This document shows, in pieces, positions 18,787 to 27,696 of a stretch of DNA of 32,746 nt (the first letter of the stretch is position 1; the number at the start of each line of letters is the position of its first letter). Below the pieces are notes generated by a model that saw only the letters and a list, made by a program, of their open reading frames with translations, had not been told where the DNA came from and made no database searches. A program made the translations under genes and the position numbers. The stretch lies in contig JAIYAB010000033.1 of assembly GCA_027489275.1 (NCBI GenBank), positions 1 through 32,746 of the forward strand, in the 5' to 3' direction. This stretch comes from Hyphomicrobiales bacterium (GTDB lineage Bacteria > Pseudomonadota > Alphaproteobacteria > Rhizobiales > Beijerinckiaceae).

Positions 18787-19959
18787 TCAGCCTGCCTTGC
18801 GACGGGTCGCGAGCTCCGCCTGCCGCTGCGGCATCTTCACGACGATCTTGATCGCGTCGTCGATGCGGTTGCGCGCGTAGTGCAGCGCCTTCGGCAACTC
18901 CTCCATCATGAAGGTGTGCGTGTGGATCTTCGTTGCGTCGAAGCGCTTCTCGGCCATGAATGCGTGCGCCCGGTGGGTGGCGCTGCGCCCCTCCCCGCGA
19001 ATGCCGTAGACATACATGTTGTTGCGCACGAGGTGCGCCACGTCGACGACCGCGGGATCGTGCGGGAAGGCCGCGAGGCAAAGCTTGCCGCCGCGGTTGA
19101 GCATCCGCCCCGCCTCGTTGATCGCGTCCGGGGCGCCCGAGCATTCGAGCACGTAGTCGACGCCCTTGCCGCCGGTGATCCGGCGGACAGCCTCGACACC
19201 ATCCTCGTTGCGCACGTTGATCACGTGGTCCGCGCCAAGCTCGAGGCCGGTCTGGAGCCGGTTGTCGCGGGTGCCGGTGAGGATCACCGGCGTCGCGCCG
19301 AGCGCCTTCGCCACCGCGACGCCGAGCAGCCCGATCGGCCCCGGCCCCATCACGACGATGCTCTCGCCCGCGATCAGCCCGCCCAGTTCGGTGAGGCCGT
19401 ACATGGACGTGCCGGCGGTGACGACGAGCGTCGCCTCCTCGTCGGTCATCTCGTCGGAGATCTTGATCAACGTGTTGATGTTGTTGATCGCGTACTCCGC
19501 GAATCCGCCGTCGCTGGTGAACCCGTTGGCGCGGTGGCCTTTGTCGACATCGCCGTAGTTGAGCCCGTAGTTCAGGCAGCTCGTGTACATGCCCATCCGG
19601 CAGCGCTTGCACTGCCCGCAGCCGGCGTGGATCTCGACGGTAACGCGGTCGCCGATGGCGAACTCGTCGACCCCCGGCCCGAGCGCCGCCACCGTGCCCA
19701 TGTACTCGTGGCCGGGCGTGAAGTTCTTGTTGAAGGGCAGGCCGCCCTGGATCATCGCCGGCGGCCCGCTGGAAATCACGTCGAGATCGGTGGCGCAGAT
19801 CGCAATCGCATCGATGCGCACCAGCACCTCGGCCTTCTTCGGCACGGGCACCGTCTTCTGCACGAGGCTGAGCTGCTCGGGATCGCCGAGCACCCAGGCC
19901 TTCATGCTGTCGGGTATCGGGAACGCCGGGTCCGTCTTCACGCCGGGGTGGGAATACAT
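18787..19959 (-). CDS. Zinc-dependent alcohol dehydrogenase (MDR family)
   Basis: ICATDLDVIS, GHEYMGTVAALGPGVDEFAIGDRVTVEIHAGCGQCKRCRMGMYTSC (structural Zn cysteines), VVMGPGPIGLLGVAVAKALGA. Confidence 0.94.
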   Translation of the reverse strand: MYSHPGVKTDPAFPIPDSMKAWVLGDPEQLSLVQKTVPVPKKAEVLVRIDAIAICATDLDVISSGPPAMIQGGLPFNKNFTPGHEYMGTVAALGPGVDEFAIGDRVTVEIHAGCGQCKRCRMGMYTSCLNYGLNYGDVDKGHRANGFTSDGGFAEYAINNINTLIKISDEMTDEEATLVVTAGTSMYGLTELGGLIAGESIVVMGPGPIGLLGVAVAKALGATPVILTGTRDNRLQTGLELGADHVINVRNEDGVEAVRRITGGKGVDYVLECSGAPDAINEAGRMLNRGGKLCLAAFPHDPAVVDVAHLVRNNMYVYGIRGEGRSATHRAHAFMAEKRFDATKIHTHTFMMEELPKALHYARNRIDDAIKIVVKMPQRQAELATRRKAG

Positions 19960-19975
19960 CGACGCCTCCGCGGGA

Positions 19976-20395
19976 TCAGGCCGGGATTTTAAGCCGCACC
20001 GAATCCGGGATCGGCAGCGGCGCGTTTGGGCTGTTCTTGAACTCTACGGTGGTGAACAGCAGGTCTGTGTCGCCCGTGTTCATCACGCTGTGCAGCATCG
20101 ACTCGCCCTTGCCGAAATAAAGGTGGCGCGTGTCGCCCGGGAAGTGCCGAACCTCCTTCGTGGTGCCGTCCTCGAAGTAGTTGCGGGCGGAGCCGTGCGA
20201 GTGACAGGTCCAGAAGTAGTTCAGGACGTGACGATGGAACGGACAGCGATATCCGGGCTTCAGGTGAAGGTGCCACACGCGCACCTCGTCGGTCTCCGAC
20301 ACGAGCACGCTGCCGACGATGCCGCTGAATTCATGAGTGGCCGCATCCTCCTGCATCTCGGGCGACAGCTTGGGCCATTTTTCCTGCGCAGACAT
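19976..20395 (-). CDS. Cupin-domain protein
   Basis: 139 aa: RVWHLHLKPGYRCPFHRHVLNYFWTCHSHGSARNYFEDG...ESMLHSVMNTGDTDLLFTTVEF; cupin-like His cluster; strong SD (AGGAGGAACGCC) before ATG. Confidence 0.85.
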   Translation of the reverse strand: MSAQEKWPKLSPEMQEDAATHEFSGIVGSVLVSETDEVRVWHLHLKPGYRCPFHRHVLNYFWTCHSHGSARNYFEDGTTKEVRHFPGDTRHLYFGKGESMLHSVMNTGDTDLLFTTVEFKNSPNAPLPIPDSVRLKIPA

Positions 20396-20425
20396 GGCGT
20401 TCCTCCTGGTTCTTGATTCGATCTG

Positions 20426-21403
20426 TCAGGGGATCAGCAAGGTCGAGCCGATGGTCTTTCCGGCCTCGAGGTCGCGGTGCGCCTGAGCCGCGTCCGCCAG
20501 CGCATAACGCTGGCCGATATGAGGCTTCAAAGCGCCCGAGGCGACCATGTCGAGCACGGTCTTCGCCGAGGCGGCGTAGTCGGCCGGGTCGCCGGAGTAG
20601 GTGACGAGCGTCGGGCGCGTGAAATAGAGCGAGCCGCGCTTCTGCAGCACGCCGGCCTCGATCGGCGGCGGCGCGCCGGTCGTCGCGCCGAAGGACACGA
20701 AGAACCCGCGCGGGGCGAGGCAATCCAGCGTCGTTTCGAACGTGTCCTTGCCCACCGAGTCGAACACGGCCGGGACGCCCTTGCCGCCGGTCAGTTCCTT
20801 CACCCGGGCGACGATGTCGTCCGTCTTGCGGTCGAGCACCGCGAAATAGCCGCTGGCGCGGGCCAGCGCGCACTTCTCGGCGCCGGCGGCCACGCCGATC
20901 AGCCTGATGCCGCGGGCCTTCGCCCACTGGCCCATCAGCAACCCTACGCCGCCGGCCGCGGCGTAGGTCAGCGCGAAGTCGCCGGCCTTCAGCGGGACGC
21001 AACGGTCGAGCAGGTACTCCACCGTCATGCCCTTCAGCATGATCGCCGCCGCAACTTCGTCGGCCACGCCGTCCGGCAGCTTCACGAGGCGCGCGACCGG
21101 CATGACGCGGTGCGCTGCGTAGGAGCCGATCTCCCCGCCCTGGTAGGCGACTCGGTCGCCGGCCTTCAGGGCAGACACGCCCTCGCCGACCGCCTCGACA
21201 ACGCCGGCGCCCTCGCTGCCGACGCCGCTCGGCACCGGGAGCGGATAGGCGCCCGAGCGATGGTAGACATCGAGGAAGTTGAGGCCGATCGCGGTCTGGC
21301 GAACGAGGACCTGGCCCGGGCCGGGCGCGGGCAGTTCGACGTCCTGCAGGACGAGGACGTCGGCCGCCCCCTGCTTCGCCATGCGAATCGCGCGTGTCTT
21401 CAT
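20426..21403 (-). CDS. Quinone oxidoreductase-like NADPH reductase (Qor family MDR)
   Basis: MKTRAIRMAKQGAADVLVLQDVELPAPGPGQVLVRQTAIGLNFLDVYHRSGAYPLPVPSGVGSEGAGVVEAVGEGV, LTYAAAGGVGLLMGQWAKARG. Confidence 0.93.
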   Translation of the reverse strand: MKTRAIRMAKQGAADVLVLQDVELPAPGPGQVLVRQTAIGLNFLDVYHRSGAYPLPVPSGVGSEGAGVVEAVGEGVSALKAGDRVAYQGGEIGSYAAHRVMPVARLVKLPDGVADEVAAAIMLKGMTVEYLLDRCVPLKAGDFALTYAAAGGVGLLMGQWAKARGIRLIGVAAGAEKCALARASGYFAVLDRKTDDIVARVKELTGGKGVPAVFDSVGKDTFETTLDCLAPRGFFVSFGATTGAPPPIEAGVLQKRGSLYFTRPTLVTYSGDPADYAASAKTVLDMVASGALKPHIGQRYALADAAQAHRDLEAGKTIGSTLLIP

Positions 21404-21419
21404 TGGAATGCGGTCCTCA

Positions 21420-22097
21420 TCAGGGAACGATGGAGAGATCGGCGAGCGCATCGAACACCCGCTTGCGTGATCCTTCGGCATGGTCGCGGCTGAGAGCGAG
21501 CGCCTGGCGCTTGTCGCGCCGCTGCAACGCGTCGATCAGGCCGCCGTGCTCGGCGACGAACCTCGAACGCCCCTCGGGACCGCTCTGCGAGACGCTCATG
21601 GTGGTCAGCCGGTCGAACTGGTCGAGAACCTGCCGCGTGAGATGCGCGAGGCGAGCATTGCCGGATGCGTCGGCAATCGCGCCGTGGAACGCCCGGTTGT
21701 AGCCGATCCACTCCGGCAGCGGCATCGAGCCGTCGACATCGCGGAACCGGTCGAGCGCGGCGAGCGCGGCATCGCTGGCGATCTCGACCGCCTTGGTCAC
21801 GCACTCCCGCTCCAGCATCAGGCGCAGGTCATAGAGCTCGCGCGCGTCGGCCAGAGAGATCGGCCGGACGCGATAGCCCTTGCGCGGCATGATCTCGACG
21901 AGGCTCAGCTCCTCGAGCTTCAGCATCGCGTCGCGGATCGGCGACTTGGAAACCCCATAGCGCTCGCACAGCTGCTTTTCCTGCAACTGCGAGCCGGGAC
22001 GCAGGACGCACGACAGGATGTCGGAGCGGAGCCGGTGATAGACCGTCGTCCGCATCAGTTCGGAGCTGTCTTCCAGCACGGACATCGACATCAGCAT
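21420..22097 (-). CDS. GntR family transcriptional regulator (FCD domain)
   Basis: TTVYHRLRSDILSCVLRPGSQLQEKQLCERYGVSKSPIRDAMLKLEELSLVEIMPRKGYRVRPISLADARELYDLRLMLERE; wHTH plus FCD-like helical domain. Confidence 0.93.
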   Translation of the reverse strand: MLMSMSVLEDSSELMRTTVYHRLRSDILSCVLRPGSQLQEKQLCERYGVSKSPIRDAMLKLEELSLVEIMPRKGYRVRPISLADARELYDLRLMLERECVTKAVEIASDAALAALDRFRDVDGSMPLPEWIGYNRAFHGAIADASGNARLAHLTRQVLDQFDRLTTMSVSQSGPEGRSRFVAEHGGLIDALQRRDKRQALALSRDHAEGSRKRVFDALADLSIVP

Positions 22098-22140
22098 TCC
22101 AATGGGCGGGGCCGTTGGTGGTCCTGTCCGAGCCCCGACG

Positions 22141-22160
22141 CTCGCAACTGATATTTCTCC
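22141..22160. promoter_or_regulatory. Candidate GntR operator copy 1 (gntR-proximal)
   Basis: CTCGCAACTGATATTTCTCC; matches copy 2 (CTTGCAACTGAGATATCTGCC) over CTnGCAACTGAnATnTCT. Confidence 0.55.
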
Positions 22161-22239
22161 ACGCGGATCGACGTCAACCGGCAAGACTGAAAATTCAGGA
22201 AAAGGGTGCTGGAAAAATTTTCCCGGGGTGCCAGTTGAC

Positions 22240-22260
22240 TTGCAACTGAGATATCTGCCG
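22240..22260. promoter_or_regulatory. Candidate GntR operator copy 2 (dctP-proximal)
   Basis: CTTGCAACTGAGATATCTGCC, 99 bp from copy 1; contains AGATATCT palindrome; adjoins a TTGACT -35-like hexamer. Confidence 0.55.
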
Positions 22261-22299
22261 AATACGCGCGATTTCTCGGGAGGAAATCAGGAGGGCTCA

Positions 22300-23367
22300 A
22301 TGAAGCATTGGCTGAAAGCTGCCGTAGCCGCCGTCGCGCTGGCCGGCGCATCCACGACCGCCGCGCAGGCGGAGGACATCAAGCTGCGCATCGCCTCCGG
22401 TCACCCGGTGGTGAACACCTACGTCAACCTCATGAACACGTTCTTCGTGCCCGAGGTGTCCAAGCGCGTCGCCGCGCGCACCCAGCACAAGGTGGAGTTC
22501 ATCGAGGGCTATGGCGGCGCGATGGTGAAGGTCGCCGACACGCTCGAGGGCGTGCAGAGCGGCATCATCGACATCGGCGGCTACTGCTTCTGCTTCGAAC
22601 CGTCGAACCTGCCGCTGCACGCCTTCCAGGTGATGCTGCCGTTCGGCTCGATGAGTTCGGTCACCAGCGTCAAGCAGGCGCGCGCCGTCTACGACAAGGT
22701 CCCGTTCCTGTCCAAGGTGTTCGAGGACAAGTACGGCCAGGTGCTGATCGCCCTGATCTCGGACAACGGCTACAACCTGAACACCACCTTCGAGTGGAAC
22801 ACCGTCGCCGACCTCAAGGGCCGCAAGATCGCGGGCGCCGGCCTCAACCTGAAGTGGCTGGAATACGCCGGCGTCGTGCCGGTCCAGTCGTCGCTGCCGG
22901 AGGCCTACACCTCCATGCAGACGGGCGTCTACAACGGCTGGATCATGTTCCCGTCGGGCGTCGTCAACTTCAAGCTCAACGAAGTCGCGAAGTACTACAC
23001 CGAGATCGGCTTCGGCGCGATCACGTGGCACGGCCTGACCATCAACAAAAGCCGCTTCCAGCGCCTGCCGAAGGACGTGCAGGACATCATCCTCGAGGTC
23101 GCCAAGGAGTTCGAGGCGATGACGGGGACGGTGAACGACGCCAACTACCCCAAGCAGATCGAGCAGCTGAAGTCGATGGGCGCCATCGTCAAGCAGCTCC
23201 CGCCGTCCGTGGCGCAGGACTGGGCTACCTCGCTCAAGGCCTGGCCGCAGGAGAAGGCGACCGAGCTCGACAAGGCGAACATGCCGGGCACGCAGGTGCT
23301 CAAGCTCGCCCTCGATGAGGCCGAGAAGCTCGGCCACAAGTGGCCTGTCCGCTACGAAGTCAAGTGA
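22300..23367 (+). CDS. dctP: TRAP transporter substrate-binding protein DctP
   Basis: Signal peptide MKHWLKAAVAAVALAGASTTAAQA, then EDIKLRIASGHPVVNTYVNLMNTFFVPEVSKRV..., ADLKGRKIAG, YNGWIMFPSGVVNFKLNEVAKYYTE; SD AGGAGG upstream. Confidence 0.92.
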   Translation: MKHWLKAAVAAVALAGASTTAAQAEDIKLRIASGHPVVNTYVNLMNTFFVPEVSKRVAARTQHKVEFIEGYGGAMVKVADTLEGVQSGIIDIGGYCFCFEPSNLPLHAFQVMLPFGSMSSVTSVKQARAVYDKVPFLSKVFEDKYGQVLIALISDNGYNLNTTFEWNTVADLKGRKIAGAGLNLKWLEYAGVVPVQSSLPEAYTSMQTGVYNGWIMFPSGVVNFKLNEVAKYYTEIGFGAITWHGLTINKSRFQRLPKDVQDIILEVAKEFEAMTGTVNDANYPKQIEQLKSMGAIVKQLPPSVAQDWATSLKAWPQEKATELDKANMPGTQVLKLALDEAEKLGHKWPVRYEVK

Positions 23368-23428
23368 CGTGATCCACCGGAGCCGGGCCCCGCGCCCGGC
23401 TCCGCCGCTTGTTCGGGGGGCCGGTTTC

Positions 23429-23944
23429 ATGTTCGAGAAAACGCTCGACACGGCGGCACGCGCGCTGCTGGTGTTCGCGTCCGTGCTCGCCTTCATGCTG
23501 AGCTTCGTCGTCGTGGCCGACGTCATCGGCCGCGTCGCCTTCAACAGCCCGCTCAAGGGCACGCCCGAGCTCGTCTCCAGCACCATCGTGATCGTGTGCT
23601 ACCTGATGGCGTCCTACGCCATCCTGACCGGCGGCATGCTGCGCGTCGACGCGATCATGGACCGCCTCCCCGTCTTCGCCCGCGGCCTGCTCGACATCTT
23701 CGGCTCGTGCCTCGGCATCCTGCTCTTCGCCATCATCATCACCGGAACCTGGGACGGGTTCTGGCACGCCTGGGACAGTGGCGAGTACGAGGGCGAGGGC
23801 GCGCTGCGCGTGCCGATGTGGCCCGTCCGCCTCGCCGTCCTGGTCGGCAGCACGCTGGCCCTGCTCTGCTACGTGGTCCTGATCCAGCGCCAGGTGCGCG
23901 CGCTCAGGACAGGCACGGTCGTCGCGACCGGCGTCTCCCACTGA
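23429..23944 (+). CDS. dctQ: TRAP transporter small permease DctQ
   Basis: 171-aa, four hydrophobic segments; VVADVIGRVAFNSPLKGTPELVSSTIVIVCYLMASYAILTGGMLRVDAIMDRLP; between dctP and dctM. Confidence 0.9.
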   Translation: MFEKTLDTAARALLVFASVLAFMLSFVVVADVIGRVAFNSPLKGTPELVSSTIVIVCYLMASYAILTGGMLRVDAIMDRLPVFARGLLDIFGSCLGILLFAIIITGTWDGFWHAWDSGEYEGEGALRVPMWPVRLAVLVGSTLALLCYVVLIQRQVRALRTGTVVATGVSH

Positions 23945-23956
23945 CGGACGATCATC

Positions 23957-25294
23957 ATGTTCGAACCCACCCAGATGATCGTCGTCGTGGTCGTACTGCT
24001 CGGCCTCGTGCTGTCGGGCGTGCACATCGCGATCTCGCTCGGCATCACCGCGGCGCTCGGCATCTACATGATGCAGCCCGACATGCACGTCGTGACGAGC
24101 TTCGTCTCGAACACCGCCTACGAGGCCGTGCGCGACTACATCTTCGCCGTCATCCCGCTCTTCATGCTGATGGGCGAGTTCCTGGCGAAATGCGGCGCGG
24201 CGCGGGACCTGTTCGCCCTGGTAAACAGGGCGACGAAATGGCTGCCCGGCCGCCTCGCCGTCGCCACCGTCTTCGCCAACGCCATTTTCGGTTTCATCAC
24301 CGGCGTCAGCATCGCCGCCGCAGCCGCCTTCTCGCGCATTGCCTGGCCGGAGATGAAGCGCTTCGGCTACGACCGGTCCTTCGCGCTGGCCACGGTCGCC
24401 GGCTCCGCCTGCCTCGGCATGCTGATACCGCCGTCCGTCCTGATGATCGTGTGGGGCGTGCTCACCGAGCAGTCGATCGGCTCGCTCTTCGTCGCCGGCA
24501 TCATCCCCGGCTTCATCGTGGTGACGCTCTACACCGTCTACATCGTGTGGGCCGCGAAGCGGAATCCTGCACTCGTCGGCGCCGAACGCAACGCAAAGGA
24601 CCCCCTGACCATCAGCTTCGGCCACGACGAAGAGAAGATGAAGGACGTCTTCCGCTCCACCATGCTGGTTATCGCCCTCATCGTGGGCGTGCTGGGGGGG
24701 ATCTGGTTCGGCCTGTTCACTCCCACGGAGGGCGCCGGCGTCGGCGCCGCTGCCGCGCTGCTGCTGGCGCTCGCCAAGGGCATGAAGCCGCGCGAGATCA
24801 TCGACGTGGTGCTCTCGGTCGGCCGAACCGCCGCGCCCCTGCTGCTCCTGCTCGTCATGGCGCAGCTCTATTCGCGCGTCCTGTCGATGACGGGCATCAC
24901 CGGCGCCGCGAAGGAGCTATTCATCGGCTCCGGGCTCGGCCCGTTCGAGATCCTCGCGATCATGGTGCTGATCTGGTTCGTTCTGGGCTGCATCATCGAC
25001 TCGATCTCGATCATCCTGTTGACGGTCCCGGTCTTTGCGCCCGTCGCCGCGGCGCTGGGCTTCGATCCGCTGGCCTTCGCGATCATGGGCATCATCGCCA
25101 TCGAGACCGGCCTGCTGACACCGCCCTTCGGCATTCTCGTCTTCACGGTGAAGGCCGCCTTGCCCGAGGAAAACATCAAGCTGGGCGAGATCTTCCGCGC
25201 CGCCATCCCGTTCTGGTTCTGCCTGCTGTTCGCCATCGTCGTCATCGCGGTGTTTCCGCAGACGGCCACGTGGCTGCCTAATCTGGGCCGCTGA
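23957..25294 (+). CDS. dctM: TRAP transporter large permease DctM
   Basis: 445 aa: VIPLFMLMGEFLAKCGAARDLFALVNRATKWLPGRLAVATVFANAIFGFITGVSIAAAAAFSRIAWPEMKRFGYDRSFALATVAGSACLGMLIPPSVLMIVWGVLTEQSIG. Confidence 0.96.
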   Translation: MFEPTQMIVVVVVLLGLVLSGVHIAISLGITAALGIYMMQPDMHVVTSFVSNTAYEAVRDYIFAVIPLFMLMGEFLAKCGAARDLFALVNRATKWLPGRLAVATVFANAIFGFITGVSIAAAAAFSRIAWPEMKRFGYDRSFALATVAGSACLGMLIPPSVLMIVWGVLTEQSIGSLFVAGIIPGFIVVTLYTVYIVWAAKRNPALVGAERNAKDPLTISFGHDEEKMKDVFRSTMLVIALIVGVLGGIWFGLFTPTEGAGVGAAAALLLALAKGMKPREIIDVVLSVGRTAAPLLLLLVMAQLYSRVLSMTGITGAAKELFIGSGLGPFEILAIMVLIWFVLGCIIDSISIILLTVPVFAPVAAALGFDPLAFAIMGIIAIETGLLTPPFGILVFTVKAALPEENIKLGEIFRAAIPFWFCLLFAIVVIAVFPQTATWLPNLGR

Positions 25295-25342
25295 AGCCGG
25301 CCGCGTCGCCGGGCGCGGCCCCCGATCGATGAGGAGCCTGCC

Positions 25343-25630
25343 ATGTCAGCTTACTGGGTGTCCCGCGTCCACGTGACGAACCCCGAGGTCTACGCCAAGT
25401 ACGCCGCCCTCGCCGGCCCGGCCATCGAGAAGCACGGCGGCGTGTTCCTGGCCCGCGGCGGCAAGCAGGTGATCTTCGAGGGCGGCGAGTTCGAGCGCAC
25501 CGTCGTCGCCCGCTTCCCGAGCCTCGACGCGGCGGTCGCCTGCTACAATTCGCCCGAGTACACGCAGGCCCGCACCTACGCGACCGGCAACGCCGTCCGC
25601 CACATGGTCGCTGTCGAAGGCCTCGACTGA
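25343..25630 (+). CDS. DUF1330 domain-containing small protein
   Basis: 95 aa: MSAYWVSRVHVTNPEVYAKYAALAGPAIEKHGGVFLARGGKQVIFEGGEFERTVVARFPSLDAAVACYNSPEYTQARTYATGNAVRHMVAVEGLD; typical DUF1330 layout. Confidence 0.9.
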   Translation: MSAYWVSRVHVTNPEVYAKYAALAGPAIEKHGGVFLARGGKQVIFEGGEFERTVVARFPSLDAAVACYNSPEYTQARTYATGNAVRHMVAVEGLD

Positions 25631-25655
25631 ACCGCGCCGCCCGCAGGAGACACCA

Positions 25656-26534
25656 ATGGACAGGACCGTCGGCATCGTCGGCCTCGGCATCATGGGCGGG
25701 GCCATGGCGCGCAACCTGATCGAGCGCGGCTGGCGGGTGGTCGGGTTCGACACCGATCCCGCCGCGATGGCCGCGCTCGCCGGCCCGCTCTTCACCGGCG
25801 CAGGCAACGCCGCCGTCGTCGCGCAGGGCGCGCCGATCATCATCACCAGCCTGCCGAGTTCCAAGGCGGCGCTGGCGGTGGCCGGAGAGATCGCCGGCAG
25901 CGGCGCTCCTCCCCGCATCTTGTGCGAGACAAGCACGCTCTCGCTGGCCGACAAGGAGCGGATCGGCGCCGTTCTCACGCAGGCCGGCCATATCGCGCTC
26001 GATTGCCCGCTCAGCGGCACCGGTTCCCAGGCGGCGGTGCGCGATCTCATCGTCTATGCCAGCGGCCCAGCCGACGCGATCGCCCGCTGCGTGCCGATCT
26101 TCAAGGACATCTCGAAGCAGCACGCCGATGTCGGCGCCTACGGCAATGGCAGCAAGGTCAAGTTCGTCGCCAACCACCTCGTCGCCATCAACAACGTGGC
26201 GACGGCCGAGGCGATGGTGCTGGCCGAGAAGGCCGGGCTCGACCTGCAGATGGTGCTCGATCTCGTCGGCCCCGGCGCCGGCGGCTCGCGCATCTTCCAG
26301 ATCCGCGGCCCCCTGATGGTCGCCAACGACTACGCGCCGCCGACCATGCGCATCGCCACTTGGCAGAAGGACATGCAGATCATCGCGGAGTTCGCTCAGG
26401 GTCTGGGCTCCCCCACCCCCCTCTTCGACCGCAGCGCGCCGGTCTACGACGAGGCGCTGAAGATGGGGCTGGGCGACCTCGACACCGCCGCCGTCTGCAA
26501 GGTGTTCGAGCGCGACGCCGGGGTGAAGCGCTGA
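25656..26534 (+). CDS. NAD(P)-dependent beta-hydroxyacid dehydrogenase (HIBADH-like)
   Basis: VGIVGLGIMGGAMARNLIERGWRVVGFD, LDCPLSGTGSQAAVRDL, GNGSKVKFVANHLVAINNVATAEAM (catalytic Lys). Confidence 0.92.
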   Translation: MDRTVGIVGLGIMGGAMARNLIERGWRVVGFDTDPAAMAALAGPLFTGAGNAAVVAQGAPIIITSLPSSKAALAVAGEIAGSGAPPRILCETSTLSLADKERIGAVLTQAGHIALDCPLSGTGSQAAVRDLIVYASGPADAIARCVPIFKDISKQHADVGAYGNGSKVKFVANHLVAINNVATAEAMVLAEKAGLDLQMVLDLVGPGAGGSRIFQIRGPLMVANDYAPPTMRIATWQKDMQIIAEFAQGLGSPTPLFDRSAPVYDEALKMGLGDLDTAAVCKVFERDAGVKR

Positions 26535-26592
26535 ACCGACCGGGCATCCGGCCGGCTGAATCGAACTGGTAACGATCGGGACGAGGCTCCTC

Positions 26593-27696
26593 ATGAAGCT
26601 CGGCTTTTTCACGATGCCGATCCATCCGCTGGACAAGGACTGGCGGCAGTGCCTGCAGGAGGATCGCGAGGCTTTCCTGCTCGCCGACGAGCTCGGCTAC
26701 GTCGAGGCCTATGCCGGCGAACACGTGACGGACAAGGCCGAGAACATCACCTCCTGCATGGCCTTCATCGCCTGGATCGCCGCGGCGACGAAGCGAATCA
26801 GGCTCGGCACCGGCACCGTCAACATGCCGAACGCCCACCCGGCCGCCGTGGCCGGCACCGTGGCGATGCTCGACCACATGCTCGACGGCCGCTTCATCTT
26901 CGGCATCAGCCCCGGCGGTCTCCTGTCCGACGCCGAGGTGTTCGGCAACCTCGACAACAACCGCAACGAAATGTTCCTCGAGGCGATCAACCACGTCCTC
27001 GCCATCTGGGCCGGCGAGGTGCCCTACAACCTCAAGGGCAAGTACTGGACGATCACGACCGAGCGCACGCAGATGCCCGAGATCGGCCAGGGCATGATGA
27101 CCAAGCCCCTGCAACGGCCGCATCCGCCCATCGTCGTCACCGCCGTCGCTCCCTTCTCCAAGGGCGTCACCGAGGCGGCGGCGCGCGGCTGGGATCCCAT
27201 TTCGGCGAACTTTCTGATGCCGCCCTGGGTCAAGAGCCATTGGCCGAACTATGTCGAGGGCTGCGCCCGCGCCGGGCGCCCCGCCGATCCGGCCAACTGG
27301 CGCGTGGCCAAGAGCGTCTTCGTCGCCGACGACCTCGCCACCGCGAAGGCCTACGCGACAGACCCCTCGGGCCCCTACGTCTCCTACTACCGCTCGCTCT
27401 TCACGAAGCTGAAGAAGAACGGCCGCATCGAGCTCTTCAAGAGCCGCCGCGACCAGCCGGACGACGAGGTGACGCTGGAGAGCGTCTGCGAGAAACTCAT
27501 CATCTGGGGCACGCCCGACAAGGTCGCCGACGACCTCCTCGCCTTCCGCGAGCAGGTCGGCGATTTCGGCACCCTGCTCTATGCGGGCAAGGACTGGAAG
27601 GACCGCACGCTCGGCCGCAACTCCATGATCCTGCTCGCAGAGAAGGTGCTGCCGCGTGTCGAGGCGGCCATCGGGTCGAATGAGGCGGCAGCATGA
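26593..27696 (+). CDS. LLM class flavin-dependent oxidoreductase (luciferase-like monooxygenase)
   Basis: 367 aa: MKLGFFTMPIHPLDKDW..., DELGYVEAYAGEHVTDKAENITSCMAFIAWIAAATKRIRLGTGTVNMPNAHPAAVAGTVAMLDHMLDGRFIFGISPGG. Confidence 0.93.
   Translation: MKLGFFTMPIHPLDKDWRQCLQEDREAFLLADELGYVEAYAGEHVTDKAENITSCMAFIAWIAAATKRIRLGTGTVNMPNAHPAAVAGTVAMLDHMLDGRFIFGISPGGLLSDAEVFGNLDNNRNEMFLEAINHVLAIWAGEVPYNLKGKYWTITTERTQMPEIGQGMMTKPLQRPHPPIVVTAVAPFSKGVTEAAARGWDPISANFLMPPWVKSHWPNYVEGCARAGRPADPANWRVAKSVFVADDLATAKAYATDPSGPYVSYYRSLFTKLKKNGRIELFKSRRDQPDDEVTLESVCEKLIIWGTPDKVADDLLAFREQVGDFGTLLYAGKDWKDRTLGRNSMILLAEKVLPRVEAAIGSNEAAA

Noticed and set aside
18320-19612. 430-aa ORF overlapping Zn-ADH and YdcZ-like genes
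   Set aside because: Only the C-terminal 154 codons (from GTG 18784) encode the transporter; the rest is an off-frame reading of the ADH gene.
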